Of a stretch of 64,000 bases of DNA, positions 17,684 through 26,038 are shown one piece after another. The notes under the pieces were generated by a model. It searched no databases and had not been told where the DNA came from. It saw only the letters and a list, made by a program, of their open reading frames with translations. The translations under genes were made by a program, and so were the position numbers. The stretch is from Igneacidithiobacillus sp041146875 (GTDB lineage: Bacteria; Pseudomonadota; Gammaproteobacteria; Acidithiobacillales; Acidithiobacillaceae), in NCBI RefSeq assembly GCF_041146875.1, contig NZ_JBFRXP010000007.1, forward strand, positions 1 through 64,000, given 5' to 3'. The number at the start of each line of letters is the position of its first letter. Within the stretch, counting starts at the first letter, position 1.

Positions 17684-19809
17684 TCCGTCACCTCCCGCAG
17701 CAAGCCCAGAATCCGCTTCTCCACCTCGGCCAGCTCCGCATCAATCTCTGCCAGCGGCCTCGGTGGCTGGTACTGGAAGAACACCCGGTTGAAGTTGATC
17801 TCGTAGCCGACCTTGCCAATGCCGCCGTCCTGGTCGTCCAGCATCTCGCGGTCGATCCAGGCATCCGGCACGTAGGGCCGCACTTCGCGCAGCACATAGC
17901 TGACGATGTCCTCTTTCAGCGGGATGTTTTCGGCGTCCTTCAGGGCTGGATCGGGTTCGTACTCCACATGCTGGCTCTTGCCGACCCCGTGCAGGCCTAG
18001 TAACTCGTACAGCTCACTTGCAGCGAGCTCTGGTAGGACTTGGTTTGGAAACCATACGGAGCTGATGGGGGTATCGCCAGCCTTGTGGCGTTTGGCGATG
18101 ACCGGCGCGGCCTCGCGGTCCACGCTGGTGAAGCAATCGCGGAAGATTTTCTTCTGCGCCGTACCCTTGGCGCCCTTGGCCCAGCCTTCGACGTCGTCGG
18201 GCAGGTTTTTGAAAACCTGCTGCACGGTGTCCCAAGTGTTATTCCAGTCCAATAGCGGTTCGCTGCCGAGTTCGTCCTGTACAGCCTGCAGGGCGTCGTA
18301 CAGTTCGGGGCAGGTGTTGAGGAATCGCTCGCGAGCCTCGTCGGTGATCTCGAAGCGCAGTCGCAATGGGCGAAGCACGGTGATGCGGCGGTAGCCGAAG
18401 TCGGTGTTGTCGAACACGCGGCTGGTCTTGCTCTTCTCCATGGCGCCGTGTTCGCGCGTGATGTCATCAAGCGCAGCCTGGTCGAGGTAGCGTCGCTTGT
18501 CGCCCAGGCTACGCTTCATCGGCGTGTAGCGCTCGCGGGCGTCGATAAGCTGGATCTTGCTTTTGCGGTGCTCAGCCTTGCGGTTGGTAACCACCCAGAT
18601 GAAGGTGCCGATGCCGGTGTTGTAGAACATCTGCTCGGGTAGGGCGACGATGGCTTCGAGCTGGTCCCGCTCGATGATCCAGCGACGGATGTCGCTTTCG
18701 CCGCTTCCGGCACCGCCAGTGAAGAGGGGCGAGCCGTTAAAGACGATGGCGGTGCGTGAACCGGGCTTGCCGCGGTTGCCGGACTGGTATTCCTGGAACT
18801 TGCTCATCATGTAGAGCAGGAACAGCAGGGCGCCGTCGTTGATGCGCGGCAGCTTGCCGCTGTAGCCACAGAAGCTGGGCCAGCGGTCGATGGTCTTCTT
18901 CTCGGCTTTCCAGTCCACTCCGAAGGGCGGGTTGGCCAGCAGGTAATCGAAGCGGTGATCGGGAAACGGGTCGTCGGTGAGGGTGTTACCCAGCACCACT
19001 TGGCCATCCTTGTGGCCTTTGATCAAGAGGTCGGAAGCGGCCACTGCATAAGAGCGTGGGTTGTAGTCCTGTCCAAAGACCTTGACCGTGGCTTGATCGT
19101 TGTGGGCGCGAATCCAGTTCTGCGCCTCGGCCAGCATGCCGCCCGTGCCGCAGGCCGGATCGCAGATGGTGACGATGACACCTGCCTGTGTGAGCACGTT
19201 GGTATCGGGCTCCAGCAACAGATTGACCATGAGCTGAATGACTTCTCGCGGAGTGAAGTGATCGCCCGCGGTTTCATTGGCGGATTCGTTGAAGCGCCGG
19301 ATCAGGTCTTCGAACACCAGACCCATAGTGATGTTGTCGACGCGCTTGGGGTGCAGGTCGACCTCGGCGAACTGGGCCACCACTTGGTAGAGGCGGTTGG
19401 ACTCTTCGAGCTTCTCGATCTCCTTGTCGAACTCGAAGCGCTCAAAGATCTTGCGGATGTTTTCGGAAAAGCCAGCGATGTAGTCGGCCAGATGACGCCC
19501 GATATTGTCGGGGTCGCCCTTGAGCTTGTAGAAGTCGAGCTGACTGTGGTTGTGAAAGCCCAGCGGGGTGCCATCTTCATCCTTGGCCAGGTTGTTAAGG
19601 ATGGCATCGATATTGGGAATGCCCTTGCTGCTCAGTTCGGCATAGCGTTTGAGCACAGCTTCCTTGCTGGAAGCCAGAACGGCATCAAAGCGGCGCAGTA
19701 CGGTGAGCGGCAGCATCACGCGTTCGTACTGCGGTGGGCGGTAGGGGCCGCGCAGTAGATCGGCAACGGACCAGATGAAGTTGGCGAGTTGTTGGAAATT
19801 GGCGCTCAT
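17680..19809 (-). CDS. hsdM: Type I restriction enzyme, M (methylase) subunit
   Basis: A 709-residue N6-adenine methylase. An N-terminal helical HsdM_N domain (about 1-150) is followed by the SAM-binding motif DPACGTGGML (about 220) and catalytic NPPFGVDW (about 295). At about 709 residues it is longer than the classic 500-residue HsdM, with an extra C-terminal region after about 500 ending in a coiled stretch. It is the first gene of the hsd unit, 163 bases after the AlbA-type ATPase gene. Confidence 0.93.
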   Translation of the reverse strand: MSANFQQLANFIWSVADLLRGPYRPPQYERVMLPLTVLRRFDAVLASSKEAVLKRYAELSSKGIPNIDAILNNLAKDEDGTPLGFHNHSQLDFYKLKGDPDNIGRHLADYIAGFSENIRKIFERFEFDKEIEKLEESNRLYQVVAQFAEVDLHPKRVDNITMGLVFEDLIRRFNESANETAGDHFTPREVIQLMVNLLLEPDTNVLTQAGVIVTICDPACGTGGMLAEAQNWIRAHNDQATVKVFGQDYNPRSYAVAASDLLIKGHKDGQVVLGNTLTDDPFPDHRFDYLLANPPFGVDWKAEKKTIDRWPSFCGYSGKLPRINDGALLFLLYMMSKFQEYQSGNRGKPGSRTAIVFNGSPLFTGGAGSGESDIRRWIIERDQLEAIVALPEQMFYNTGIGTFIWVVTNRKAEHRKSKIQLIDARERYTPMKRSLGDKRRYLDQAALDDITREHGAMEKSKTSRVFDNTDFGYRRITVLRPLRLRFEITDEARERFLNTCPELYDALQAVQDELGSEPLLDWNNTWDTVQQVFKNLPDDVEGWAKGAKGTAQKKIFRDCFTSVDREAAPVIAKRHKAGDTPISSVWFPNQVLPELAASELYELLGLHGVGKSQHVEYEPDPALKDAENIPLKEDIVSYVLREVRPYVPDAWIDREMLDDQDGGIGKVGYEINFNRVFFQYQPPRPLAEIDAELAEVEKRILGLLREVTE

Positions 19810-19848
19810 GGATGCGTCCTAGAGTTCGATGGGTTCTGTTTTGCCGCT

Positions 19849-19879
19849 ATCGACCGTCTAGTACTGACGGTGGTCGATA
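19849..19879. promoter_or_regulatory. Imperfect inverted repeat upstream of hsdM
   Basis: TATCGACCGTC and GACGG-TG-GTCGATA pair around a 7-base loop with a two-base bulge. It lies 40 bases before the hsdM start, where an operator or attenuating hairpin could act. CGATAT recurs at 19943, 19962 and 19874, hinting at a repeated binding site. Confidence 0.45.
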
Positions 19880-19972
19880 TAACGCTTTGATTTATTTTGC
19901 CTGCGTGGGCATATCGCCCAATTTCTATCGCCCGGCAATCGCCGATATCGCGCATGTTGTCCGATATCCAAG

Positions 19973-21601
19973 TCATGCCACTGCCCAGTACCGCCGCCAG
20001 CGGTAGTTGCCTTCGAAACGTACAGCGCGGGGCTCAATCAGTTCCTCCAGCGCTCGCTTGACTTGCTTGGGGTAAATTTCACCGCCGACGCGCTTGTGAA
20101 TATCGCGGATCGACGGTTTCGGATAACGCTGTAGGTCTTCCAGCACCAGCGTTGCCAAGCGGTGCGGCTCGATGCGCTTGAGGGTCGTTTCGCCGGCGAA
20201 TTGGAGGCTGCGCAGTAAATCGGGATCAACAAAATAGCGTGTGGCCTGGGTACGGCCGGCACTTTGCACCAGATACCAGTTGAGCAAGCGCTTTAGCCAG
20301 GGCCGAAGTGCTTCGACGGATGGAAGCCCAAGTGTGGTTGCCAGCTCGCGTGCAGTCATTGCGTCGTGCTGGGCCAAGAGGCCCAGAGAAATGCGCTCAC
20401 GCTGGGTGAGTTGATAGGTCTGATCTGCCTTGGCAATGAAGTCGATGATCTCGGGCTTGAGGATGCGACGGCGCGCCGTCACCTGCACACGGTCGTGGGT
20501 TTCAATCAGTTCTGGAGCAGGGCGGCCTTGAGACAGCAAAACTTCGAAAAGCTTGTCGAAGCCACTGCCTTCACGTTCCATCAGCTTCAAGTCGTGGAAC
20601 AGTCGGGCCAGGTGCTCGTTGCGGCGCACGGTGGTATGCAGCACGTTTTGGGGTGTAACCCCCAGTGGCAGCGGCCCGGGGTTAACCACCTCCAGTCGGT
20701 CTGGATGCAGATTTAGGAAGATATCGCCGCGCTGGGTGTAGGGCCGGTGCACCAGCGCATTGACGAGCAGTTCGCGCACAACGATTTTGTCGAAGGCCGG
20801 CACATTCTGGCGGTACAGGCCACCGGGTAGTTCGTAACGCTCGCGGAAATCGGGCACCTCCTGCCAGACGGCCTCGATCAGTTCCATTGGATTGAGGGTG
20901 TGGTCATCCCATACCAGCTTGTTGACCTTCTGGCCGTGCTCGTCGTACTTGATGACCGGTGCCGTGGTCAGTTGGGCGCGGTGATGCTGACGGCCAAGGC
21001 AGAGCACGCCCAAGTTGGTGAGGGACTGTCCTTGCGCCAGCTGATAGTGATCAAGCAATTCGTCGTTGGACTTTTCCTTGACCGATGCCTTGACGCGGTC
21101 TGATGCGCGCAAGGCAGCTAGTAGCTTGACACGCTTGGTGGCATCCACCTCGGCGCGCGGAATATGCAGGGTGGTCTGCGTTTCCCAGGGCAGTGCCGCA
21201 CGTTCGCTGGCCAACCGCATCACATCATCGCCGGTGACGGGCCTGCTTTGATCTGCCACGCGCAGGAAATAACGACCGTCGGTGGTGGACGCCACGGCCA
21301 TGGCGCGCGGAATGCGCAATTCGATGTACTGCCCGCCATTGGGGGCGGTGGCGACGTCGGGCAGTGCGGCTACGTTGACAGTACGCTCGGCTAACTTTCG
21401 CCGCAGTGTGTCGGGTAGGTCTACCGGGATGTGTTGGTGGGCCGGTGGGGCGTTTTGCCCATCCTCGATGCCCAGCACCAGACGACCGCCGGTTGCATTG
21501 GCAAACGCAATGCAATCCTTGGCGATTTCGTGCCAGTCGGCGTTTTTGCCTGTGACCGCACGCAAGGACTTATGGTCTAGAAATTGTCCTTCCAAGCTCA
21601 A
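19973..21601 (-). CDS. AlbA_2 (Schlafen-like) domain protein with GHKL ATPase module
   Basis: A 542-residue protein. The N-terminal AlbA_2 domain (about 1-125) shows EGQFLDHKSL, IAFANATGGRLVLGIED and YFLRVADQSRP. A GHKL-type ATP-binding module (about 270-365) has ELLVNALVHRPY and VVNPGPLP. Winged-helix segments make up the C-terminus (about 390-540). Such proteins often accompany type I restriction and other defence operons, probably as regulators or accessory ATPases; the exact role is not known. It lies upstream of hsdM in the same direction and directly after a broken HTH gene. Confidence 0.8.
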   Translation of the reverse strand: MSLEGQFLDHKSLRAVTGKNADWHEIAKDCIAFANATGGRLVLGIEDGQNAPPAHQHIPVDLPDTLRRKLAERTVNVAALPDVATAPNGGQYIELRIPRAMAVASTTDGRYFLRVADQSRPVTGDDVMRLASERAALPWETQTTLHIPRAEVDATKRVKLLAALRASDRVKASVKEKSNDELLDHYQLAQGQSLTNLGVLCLGRQHHRAQLTTAPVIKYDEHGQKVNKLVWDDHTLNPMELIEAVWQEVPDFRERYELPGGLYRQNVPAFDKIVVRELLVNALVHRPYTQRGDIFLNLHPDRLEVVNPGPLPLGVTPQNVLHTTVRRNEHLARLFHDLKLMEREGSGFDKLFEVLLSQGRPAPELIETHDRVQVTARRRILKPEIIDFIAKADQTYQLTQRERISLGLLAQHDAMTARELATTLGLPSVEALRPWLKRLLNWYLVQSAGRTQATRYFVDPDLLRSLQFAGETTLKRIEPHRLATLVLEDLQRYPKPSIRDIHKRVGGEIYPKQVKRALEELIEPRAVRFEGNYRWRRYWAVA

Positions 21602-21622
21602 ATGCAGCCTCCCCCAATTTTT

Positions 21623-21775
21623 TCATCGTTTCTTGCCCCATGAATCCTCATCCGCGCCACCCGCACGAACCCATTTGTCCACCTCGGAAATCTTGAATTT
21701 CCATAGGCGCTCAACACAATGAGCTGGCAAGTTCTTGCGGTCAATCCACGATAGTATAGTGGACCCGCTAGTCAA
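21623..21775 (-). pseudogene. Truncated excisionase-type HTH protein
   Basis: The reverse strand encodes about 50 residues, from a TTG at 21775, that match only the C-terminal half of the small HTH_17/excisionase-like proteins: WIDRKNLPAH, RLWKFKISEVDKWV, then AGGADED and the stop. The usual first helix-turn-helix and ATG start are missing; an in-frame stop lies just upstream. Such genes commonly head AlbA-hsdMS operons, so this was probably the first gene of the restriction locus and was cut by a rearrangement near 21,760-21,780. Confidence 0.65.
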
Positions 21776-21972
21776 GACAGTATCTGCCTGGGTTTAAGCT
21801 AGTCTGGTTCCCACTTCTGTACCAGAATGGTGCTGCGCCATGTCGCCCTCGCGGGACGAAACTTTGGGGGCGGCGGGGTGCTTTGGCAAAAGGCTCGCTA
21901 CAAGGCATCGAGCCGCTTATACAGGAAGCGACAAAAACCATGCTGGTTGCAGGCGTAATCCCACTTCCGAAC
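21776..21972. other. Unassigned junction between defence island and MidA-like gene
   Basis: About 200 bases with no gene I can support. A 73-codon open frame crosses it on the minus strand but has no family features and no ribosome site. It separates the broken HTH gene from the unusual end of the methyltransferase gene and so probably holds a recombination junction. I see no clear terminal inverted repeats or target duplication. Confidence 0.4.
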
Positions 21973-23160
21973 CTACTTGCGTAAAACAATCGAGCAATCC
22001 CAGAGGTTTTTGGGGTCAGTTCCGCGCCCCCCTAACCCCCCCCGCGTCAGCAGCAAGACCTTGAAGCTCTCGCCCATCTCCTGCGGTAGGGTGAGCTTTT
22101 TGATTTCGTTGTTCAGCGCCAGGACCGCCTCGGGGCTGCTGGCCTGTGCGTGTAGTTCGGCGTAGACCTCGGGCAGGCCGTGTTCGATGAGAAAACGGGC
22201 GAGATTGCCATACCACGCAATGTGCAGGCCGACCTCCTCGGCCACCCGCAGCAGGCCGGTGAAGTTGACGTGGGCGGTGAGGTCGCAGAGGCCGGGCCAG
22301 ACAAAAGGGTCATCCAGCCACTGGTGGCGGTAATAGGCGCGCAGGGTGCCCATCTGGCGCTGGGGATGGTAATACTCCCGCGCCTCGTGCCCATAGTCGA
22401 TGAGCAGGATGGCCCCCGATTGCAGGTGGCCGGCGAGGGTCCGCAGCCAGGCCTCGGCGCGGGGGTGGACCTCGCTGCGATAGGGCGCCGGCCAGTCCTG
22501 TCGCCAGGGCTCTACCAGGGCCTGCAAGGCGGCCGAGGCAGGGTCCGGGGCGGGCGCCCAGGCCAGGGCGCCGTCCGTGGCCACCACCACCCCCATCTCC
22601 CGGAGGATACCGTCGTCGCCCTGTTCCACGACCGCCACCGGGATGGCGTCGAGGACCTCGTTGGCCAGCAGGACGCCATTCCAAGCGGTGGGCAGCTTCT
22701 GCACATGGCGGCTGGCGGGGCAGGCGGCGCGCTGGCGTGCTTGCAAGTCTGGGCTGAGTTCCAGCAGGGTGTAGGGCACCTGGGGCAGACGGGTGTGGAT
22801 TTGCGTCGCCAGGGCGCCGCTGCCGCCGCCCAATTCCAGTACCCCATCCCGCCCCAGCCAAGGGGTCATGGCCCGCGCGAGCACAGCGCCAAGGATGCCC
22901 CCCATCTCGGGGGCGGTGATAAAATCTCCGGCAGCGCCCAAACGTTGCTGCCCGGCCATATAGTAGCCCAACCCCGGCGCATAGAGGGCCAGATCCATGT
23001 ACTCGGCAAAGGGCAACCAGCCCCCGGCATGGACAATGGCCCGGCAAATGGACTCCGTCAGGGCGGCGCTATGGGCTAGGGCTTCGGGGTCCGGCAAGGG
23101 CAAGTTTGCCTTGCGCCCCTGGGTCCATTGGGTTACAAAATCCGCACGCCCATCACCCAT
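21973..23160 (-). CDS. MidA/NDUFAF7-family SAM-dependent methyltransferase
   Basis: A 395-residue protein of the DUF185 (MidA/NDUFAF7) family. Its N-terminal FAEYMDLALYAPGLGYY and GDFITAPEMGGI are followed by the SAM motif LELGGGSGALA (about 105). The central LLANEVLDAIPV and LIDYGHEAREYYHP are typical. In mitochondria the relative methylates an arginine of complex I; the bacterial substrate is not established. The family normally ends soon after the FKVLLLTRG segment; here about 20 unrelated residues follow, suggesting the end was replaced at the island border. Its ATG overlaps that of the divergent folM gene. Confidence 0.82.
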   Translation of the reverse strand: MGDGRADFVTQWTQGRKANLPLPDPEALAHSAALTESICRAIVHAGGWLPFAEYMDLALYAPGLGYYMAGQQRLGAAGDFITAPEMGGILGAVLARAMTPWLGRDGVLELGGGSGALATQIHTRLPQVPYTLLELSPDLQARQRAACPASRHVQKLPTAWNGVLLANEVLDAIPVAVVEQGDDGILREMGVVVATDGALAWAPAPDPASAALQALVEPWRQDWPAPYRSEVHPRAEAWLRTLAGHLQSGAILLIDYGHEAREYYHPQRQMGTLRAYYRHQWLDDPFVWPGLCDLTAHVNFTGLLRVAEEVGLHIAWYGNLARFLIEHGLPEVYAELHAQASSPEAVLALNNEIKKLTLPQEMGESFKVLLLTRGGLGGRGTDPKNLWDCSIVLRK

Positions 23161-23911
23161 GGAATCCCCCTTGTCTGCACCGGAAAAAGTCGTACTCGTC
23201 ACAGGCGCCGCCCGCCGGGTCGGGGCCGCCATCGCCCGGCATTTGGCGGGCCGAGGTTGTCATCTGGTGCTGCATTATAGGCAATCCCGCGCCGAGGCCG
23301 AAGGGCTGGCGGCGCAGTTGCGGGCCGAGGCGCAGATCGAGGTCTTGCTCCTGGCCGGCGACCTCAGCGACCCTGCCACCCCCGCCCAGCTCATGGCCGC
23401 GACCATCGCCCATTTTGGTCGCCTGGATGGTCTGGTCAATAACGCTTCTCTCTATGCCCCAGCGCCCTTTGCCCAACTCACCCCCGGCGATTGGGAGCGC
23501 ATGGAGGCCATCCATCTACGGGCACCCCTCTTTTTGACCCAGGCGGCTTGGCCCCACCTGCGCGCCCAGGGCGGCGCCGTGGTCAACCTGGGCGATGTCC
23601 ACGGCGAGATCCCCTTGCGCGGTTACCTGCCCTACAGCGTTAGCAAGGCGGGGCTGCTGGCCCTGACCCGTTCCCTGGCCAAGGAACTGGGGCCGGAGGT
23701 GCGGGTCAACAGTGTCTCGCCGGGGGTGGTGCTCTGGGCCGAGGGCCAAGATCCCCCCGATGGTGATCGCCAGGGGCTCCTGGAGCGCAACGCCCTCAAG
23801 CGGGTGGGCAACCCCGAGGATATCGCCCAGGCGGTGGCCTGGCTGCTCTTCGATGCCCCCTATGTGACGGGGCACAACCTCGTCGTCGATGGCGGGCGCA
23901 TGTTATATTGA
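23159..23911 (+). CDS. folM: Pteridine reductase, FolM-type short-chain dehydrogenase
   Basis: A 250-residue SDR. TGAARRVGAAIA (about 15) is the cofactor motif with the arginine of pteridine reductases, which prefer NADPH. NNASLYAP, and YSVSKAG with the catalytic Tyr-x3-Lys (about 160-164), complete the active site; LVVDGGRMLY closes the protein. It reduces dihydrofolate or dihydromonapterin. No ribosome site precedes ATG 23159, which shares the sequence CATG with the start codon of the divergent methyltransferase; TTG at 23170 is an alternative. Confidence 0.8.
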   Translation: MESPLSAPEKVVLVTGAARRVGAAIARHLAGRGCHLVLHYRQSRAEAEGLAAQLRAEAQIEVLLLAGDLSDPATPAQLMAATIAHFGRLDGLVNNASLYAPAPFAQLTPGDWERMEAIHLRAPLFLTQAAWPHLRAQGGAVVNLGDVHGEIPLRGYLPYSVSKAGLLALTRSLAKELGPEVRVNSVSPGVVLWAEGQDPPDGDRQGLLERNALKRVGNPEDIAQAVAWLLFDAPYVTGHNLVVDGGRMLY

Positions 23912-23915
23912 GCCC

Positions 23916-24299
23916 ATGTCGACGCCCGAAAGAACCCCCATCCGTTTTTACACGGAAGCAGAATTGGACATCCTGGAAGAAAGCGATCCCGTCGCGGCCG
24001 CCAAGATTGCCCACGCCCAGGCCATGGCCCAGCGCCTGATCGGGCGCAAACGCAGTTTTGGTCCCGATGATCCCCTGCCCGATCCCGCCGCCGTTGCCGA
24101 GGGCATTGCCGCCGTGCGCCGCATCCTCAACCGCGATGGCGGCGATATCGAGCTGGTGGACATCGAAGAACGCAACGTGCGGGTACGCATGAAGGGTGCC
24201 TGCGCCGGCTGCCCCAATGCCGTCATTGACCTGCAACAGGTGGTGGAAAAGATTGTCGGTGCGGTACCGGGCGTGGCCAGCGTGAGCAACACCTTTTGA
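23916..24299 (+). CDS. NifU C-terminal-domain iron-sulfur protein
   Basis: A 127-residue protein. The C-terminal half (about 50-127) is a NifU-like domain with RDGGDIELVDIEE and the cluster-binding CAGCP; the N-terminal half is a short unassigned helical region with ELDILEESDPVAAAKIAHA. Such proteins carry or deliver Fe-S clusters. It starts five bases after folM and its TGA overlaps the TTG start of rimO, an Fe-S enzyme, so it may supply clusters to RimO. Confidence 0.83.
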   Translation: MSTPERTPIRFYTEAELDILEESDPVAAAKIAHAQAMAQRLIGRKRSFGPDDPLPDPAAVAEGIAAVRRILNRDGGDIELVDIEERNVRVRMKGACAGCPNAVIDLQQVVEKIVGAVPGVASVSNTF

Positions 24300-25645
24300 T
24301 TTCCCTCAAACCCCCGCGCAAAACTGCCAGGGCGCCCCGCGTCGGCTTCGTCAGCCTCGGTTGTCCCAAGGCAACGGTGGATAGCGAGCGCATCCTCACC
24401 CAATTGCGTGCTGAAGGCTATCAGTTGGTGGGGGACTACGCCGGTGCCGATCTGGTGGTGGTCAATACCTGTGGCTTCATCGATGCTGCCGTGGAAGAGT
24501 CCCTGGAGGCGATTGGCGAAGCGTTGGAAGAAAATGGCCGGGTGGTGGTGACGGGCTGCCTCGGGGCGCGGGACGGTGGCGCCTTTGTGCGCGCCAGCCA
24601 CCCCAAAGTGCTGGCCGTCACCGGCCCCCAGGAAAACAGCGCGGTGATGGATGCCATCCATACGGCCCTGCCCCCTGCCCATGACCCCTACACCGACCTG
24701 GTCCCGCCCCAGGGGCTGCGCCTCACCCCGCCCCATTATGCCTACCTGAAGATCTCCGAGGGCTGCAATCAGTCGTGCAGCTTTTGCATCATCCCCGACA
24801 TGCGTGGCAAGTTGGTGAGCCGCGACCCCGATGCCATTCTGCGCGAGGCCGAGGCCCTGGTGGCGGGCGGCGTCCAGGAGCTTCTGGTCATTTCCCAGGA
24901 CACCGGGGCCTATGGGGTAGATCGCAAATATCGCACGGCCTTCCACAATGGCCGCCCCCTCAAGACCCGCATTACCGATCTGTGCAGCGCTTTGGGCGAG
25001 CTTGGGGCCTGGGTGCGCTTGCATTACGTCTACCCCTACCCCCACATCGACGAGCTCCTGCCCTTGATGGCGGCGGGGCAGATACTCCCTTACCTGGACG
25101 TGCCCCTACAGCACGGCAGTCCGCGCATCCTCAAGGCCATGCGCCGGCCTGCCGCCGCCGAGCGCACTCTGGAACGCCTGCAAGGCTGGCGTGCCGCCGT
25201 CCCCGACTTGACCATCCGCAGCACCTTCATCGTCGGCTTTCCCGGCGAGACCGAGGCGGAGTTCGAGGAGCTGCTGGACTTTATCCGAGCCGCCCAACTG
25301 GACCGGGTCGGTTGCTTTGCCTATTCGCCGGTGGAAGGGGCTGCCGCCAATGCGCTACCGGGCGCCCTGCCCGAGGCCGAGCGCGAGGCGCGCCGGGAAC
25401 AGTTCATGGCGGTACAGCAGGAAATCAGCACCGCTCGTCTACGGTTGCGGGTGGGGCAGGTGCGCGAGGTGCTCATCGATGAGATCCATGCCGACGGCAG
25501 TGCCGTTGCCCGCAGTGCTGCAGATGCCCCGGAAATCGATGGTGTGGTCCACCTGAACAATGCCCAGGGGCGTCGCGTGGGCGAGCGAGTGCAGGCACAT
25601 ATCCGTGATGCCGACGAGTACGACCTGTTCGCGGTACTCGACTAG
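24296..25645 (+). CDS. rimO: Ribosomal protein S12 methylthiotransferase
   Basis: A 449-residue radical-SAM methylthiotransferase that thiomethylates an aspartate of ribosomal protein S12. The N-terminal UPF0004 domain has Cys23 (SLGCPKATVDSE), Cys59 (NTCGFID) and Cys88 (TGCLGARDG). The radical-SAM motif is CNQSCSFC (157-164), followed by DMRGKLVSR, and a TRAM domain ends the protein. SLGCPK and the absence of tRNA-type MiaB features mark it as RimO. The start is a TTG overlapping the previous stop. Confidence 0.93.
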   Translation: MISLKPPRKTARAPRVGFVSLGCPKATVDSERILTQLRAEGYQLVGDYAGADLVVVNTCGFIDAAVEESLEAIGEALEENGRVVVTGCLGARDGGAFVRASHPKVLAVTGPQENSAVMDAIHTALPPAHDPYTDLVPPQGLRLTPPHYAYLKISEGCNQSCSFCIIPDMRGKLVSRDPDAILREAEALVAGGVQELLVISQDTGAYGVDRKYRTAFHNGRPLKTRITDLCSALGELGAWVRLHYVYPYPHIDELLPLMAAGQILPYLDVPLQHGSPRILKAMRRPAAAERTLERLQGWRAAVPDLTIRSTFIVGFPGETEAEFEELLDFIRAAQLDRVGCFAYSPVEGAAANALPGALPEAEREARREQFMAVQQEISTARLRLRVGQVREVLIDEIHADGSAVARSAADAPEIDGVVHLNNAQGRRVGERVQAHIRDADEYDLFAVLD

Positions 25646-25706
25646 ACGCTAGTCGTCGCTTGCGCCACAAATCGTCTGACACCTGACTTTTACTTGAGAG
25701 GCATTG

Positions 25707-25733
25707 CAAGAACGATTCTCATTTAATAGAATC
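25707..25733 (+). promoter_or_regulatory. Fur-like iron box upstream of feoA
   Basis: CAAGAACGATTCTCATT (25707-25723) holds one good Fur half-site (ATTCTCA against ATTATCA), and GATTCT (25714-25719) with AGAATC (25728-25733) forms an inverted repeat. It lies about 35-60 bases before the feoA start. Iron-dependent repression by Fur is inferred from position and partial match only. Confidence 0.5.
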
Positions 25734-25765
25734 GCTCCCATAGAAGAGCATATCAGGGAGCGGTT

Positions 25766-26035
25766 ATGAGAGAGTCAGAAATCGGGCGGGAAATCCGCAG
25801 CCTTGCGCAACTATCACGCGGTAACCAGGGCGTCATCCACGCCATCCATGGTGCTGCCAACGAGAGCAAACGGCTTTTGATTATGGGCCTACGTCCAGGC
25901 TCGGCATTTACCCTGCTGCTCGGGCCCGATCGGCGCGGGGTGGTGCTGGATAGCGCCGGCACCCGCATCGCGCTGGGCCGCGAATGGCTGGACCAGATCC
26001 AGGTGCGCCAACCGTCCGCCGCGGCGAAGGGTTGA
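25766..26035 (+). CDS. feoA: Ferrous iron transport protein A
   Basis: An 89-residue SH3-like cytoplasmic protein. LIMGLRPGSAFTLL and IALGREWLDQIQV are typical of FeoA, which supports the FeoB pump. AGGGAG precedes ATG 25766 at good spacing. The feoB gene starts three bases after the stop codon. Confidence 0.85.
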   Translation: MRESEIGREIRSLAQLSRGNQGVIHAIHGAANESKRLLIMGLRPGSAFTLLLGPDRRGVVLDSAGTRIALGREWLDQIQVRQPSAAAKG

Positions 26036-26038
26036 TTT

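Noticed and set aside
21750..21775. TTGACT and TATACT on the minus strand as a promoter
   Set aside because: They are only 11 bases apart, too close for a sigma-70 promoter, and they lie in the HTH remnant's frame.
21768..21989. 73-codon open frame on the minus strand overlapping the island junction
   Set aside because: No recognisable family, no ribosome site, and it overlaps the end of the methyltransferase gene.
22180..23079. 299-codon plus-strand open frame
   Set aside because: Antisense shadow of the MidA-like methyltransferase; Gly/Gln-rich without motifs.
25639..25655. CGACTAG-ACG-CTAGTCG hairpin at the end of rimO as a terminator
   Set aside because: No T-run follows and the hairpin includes the rimO stop codon; left unassigned.
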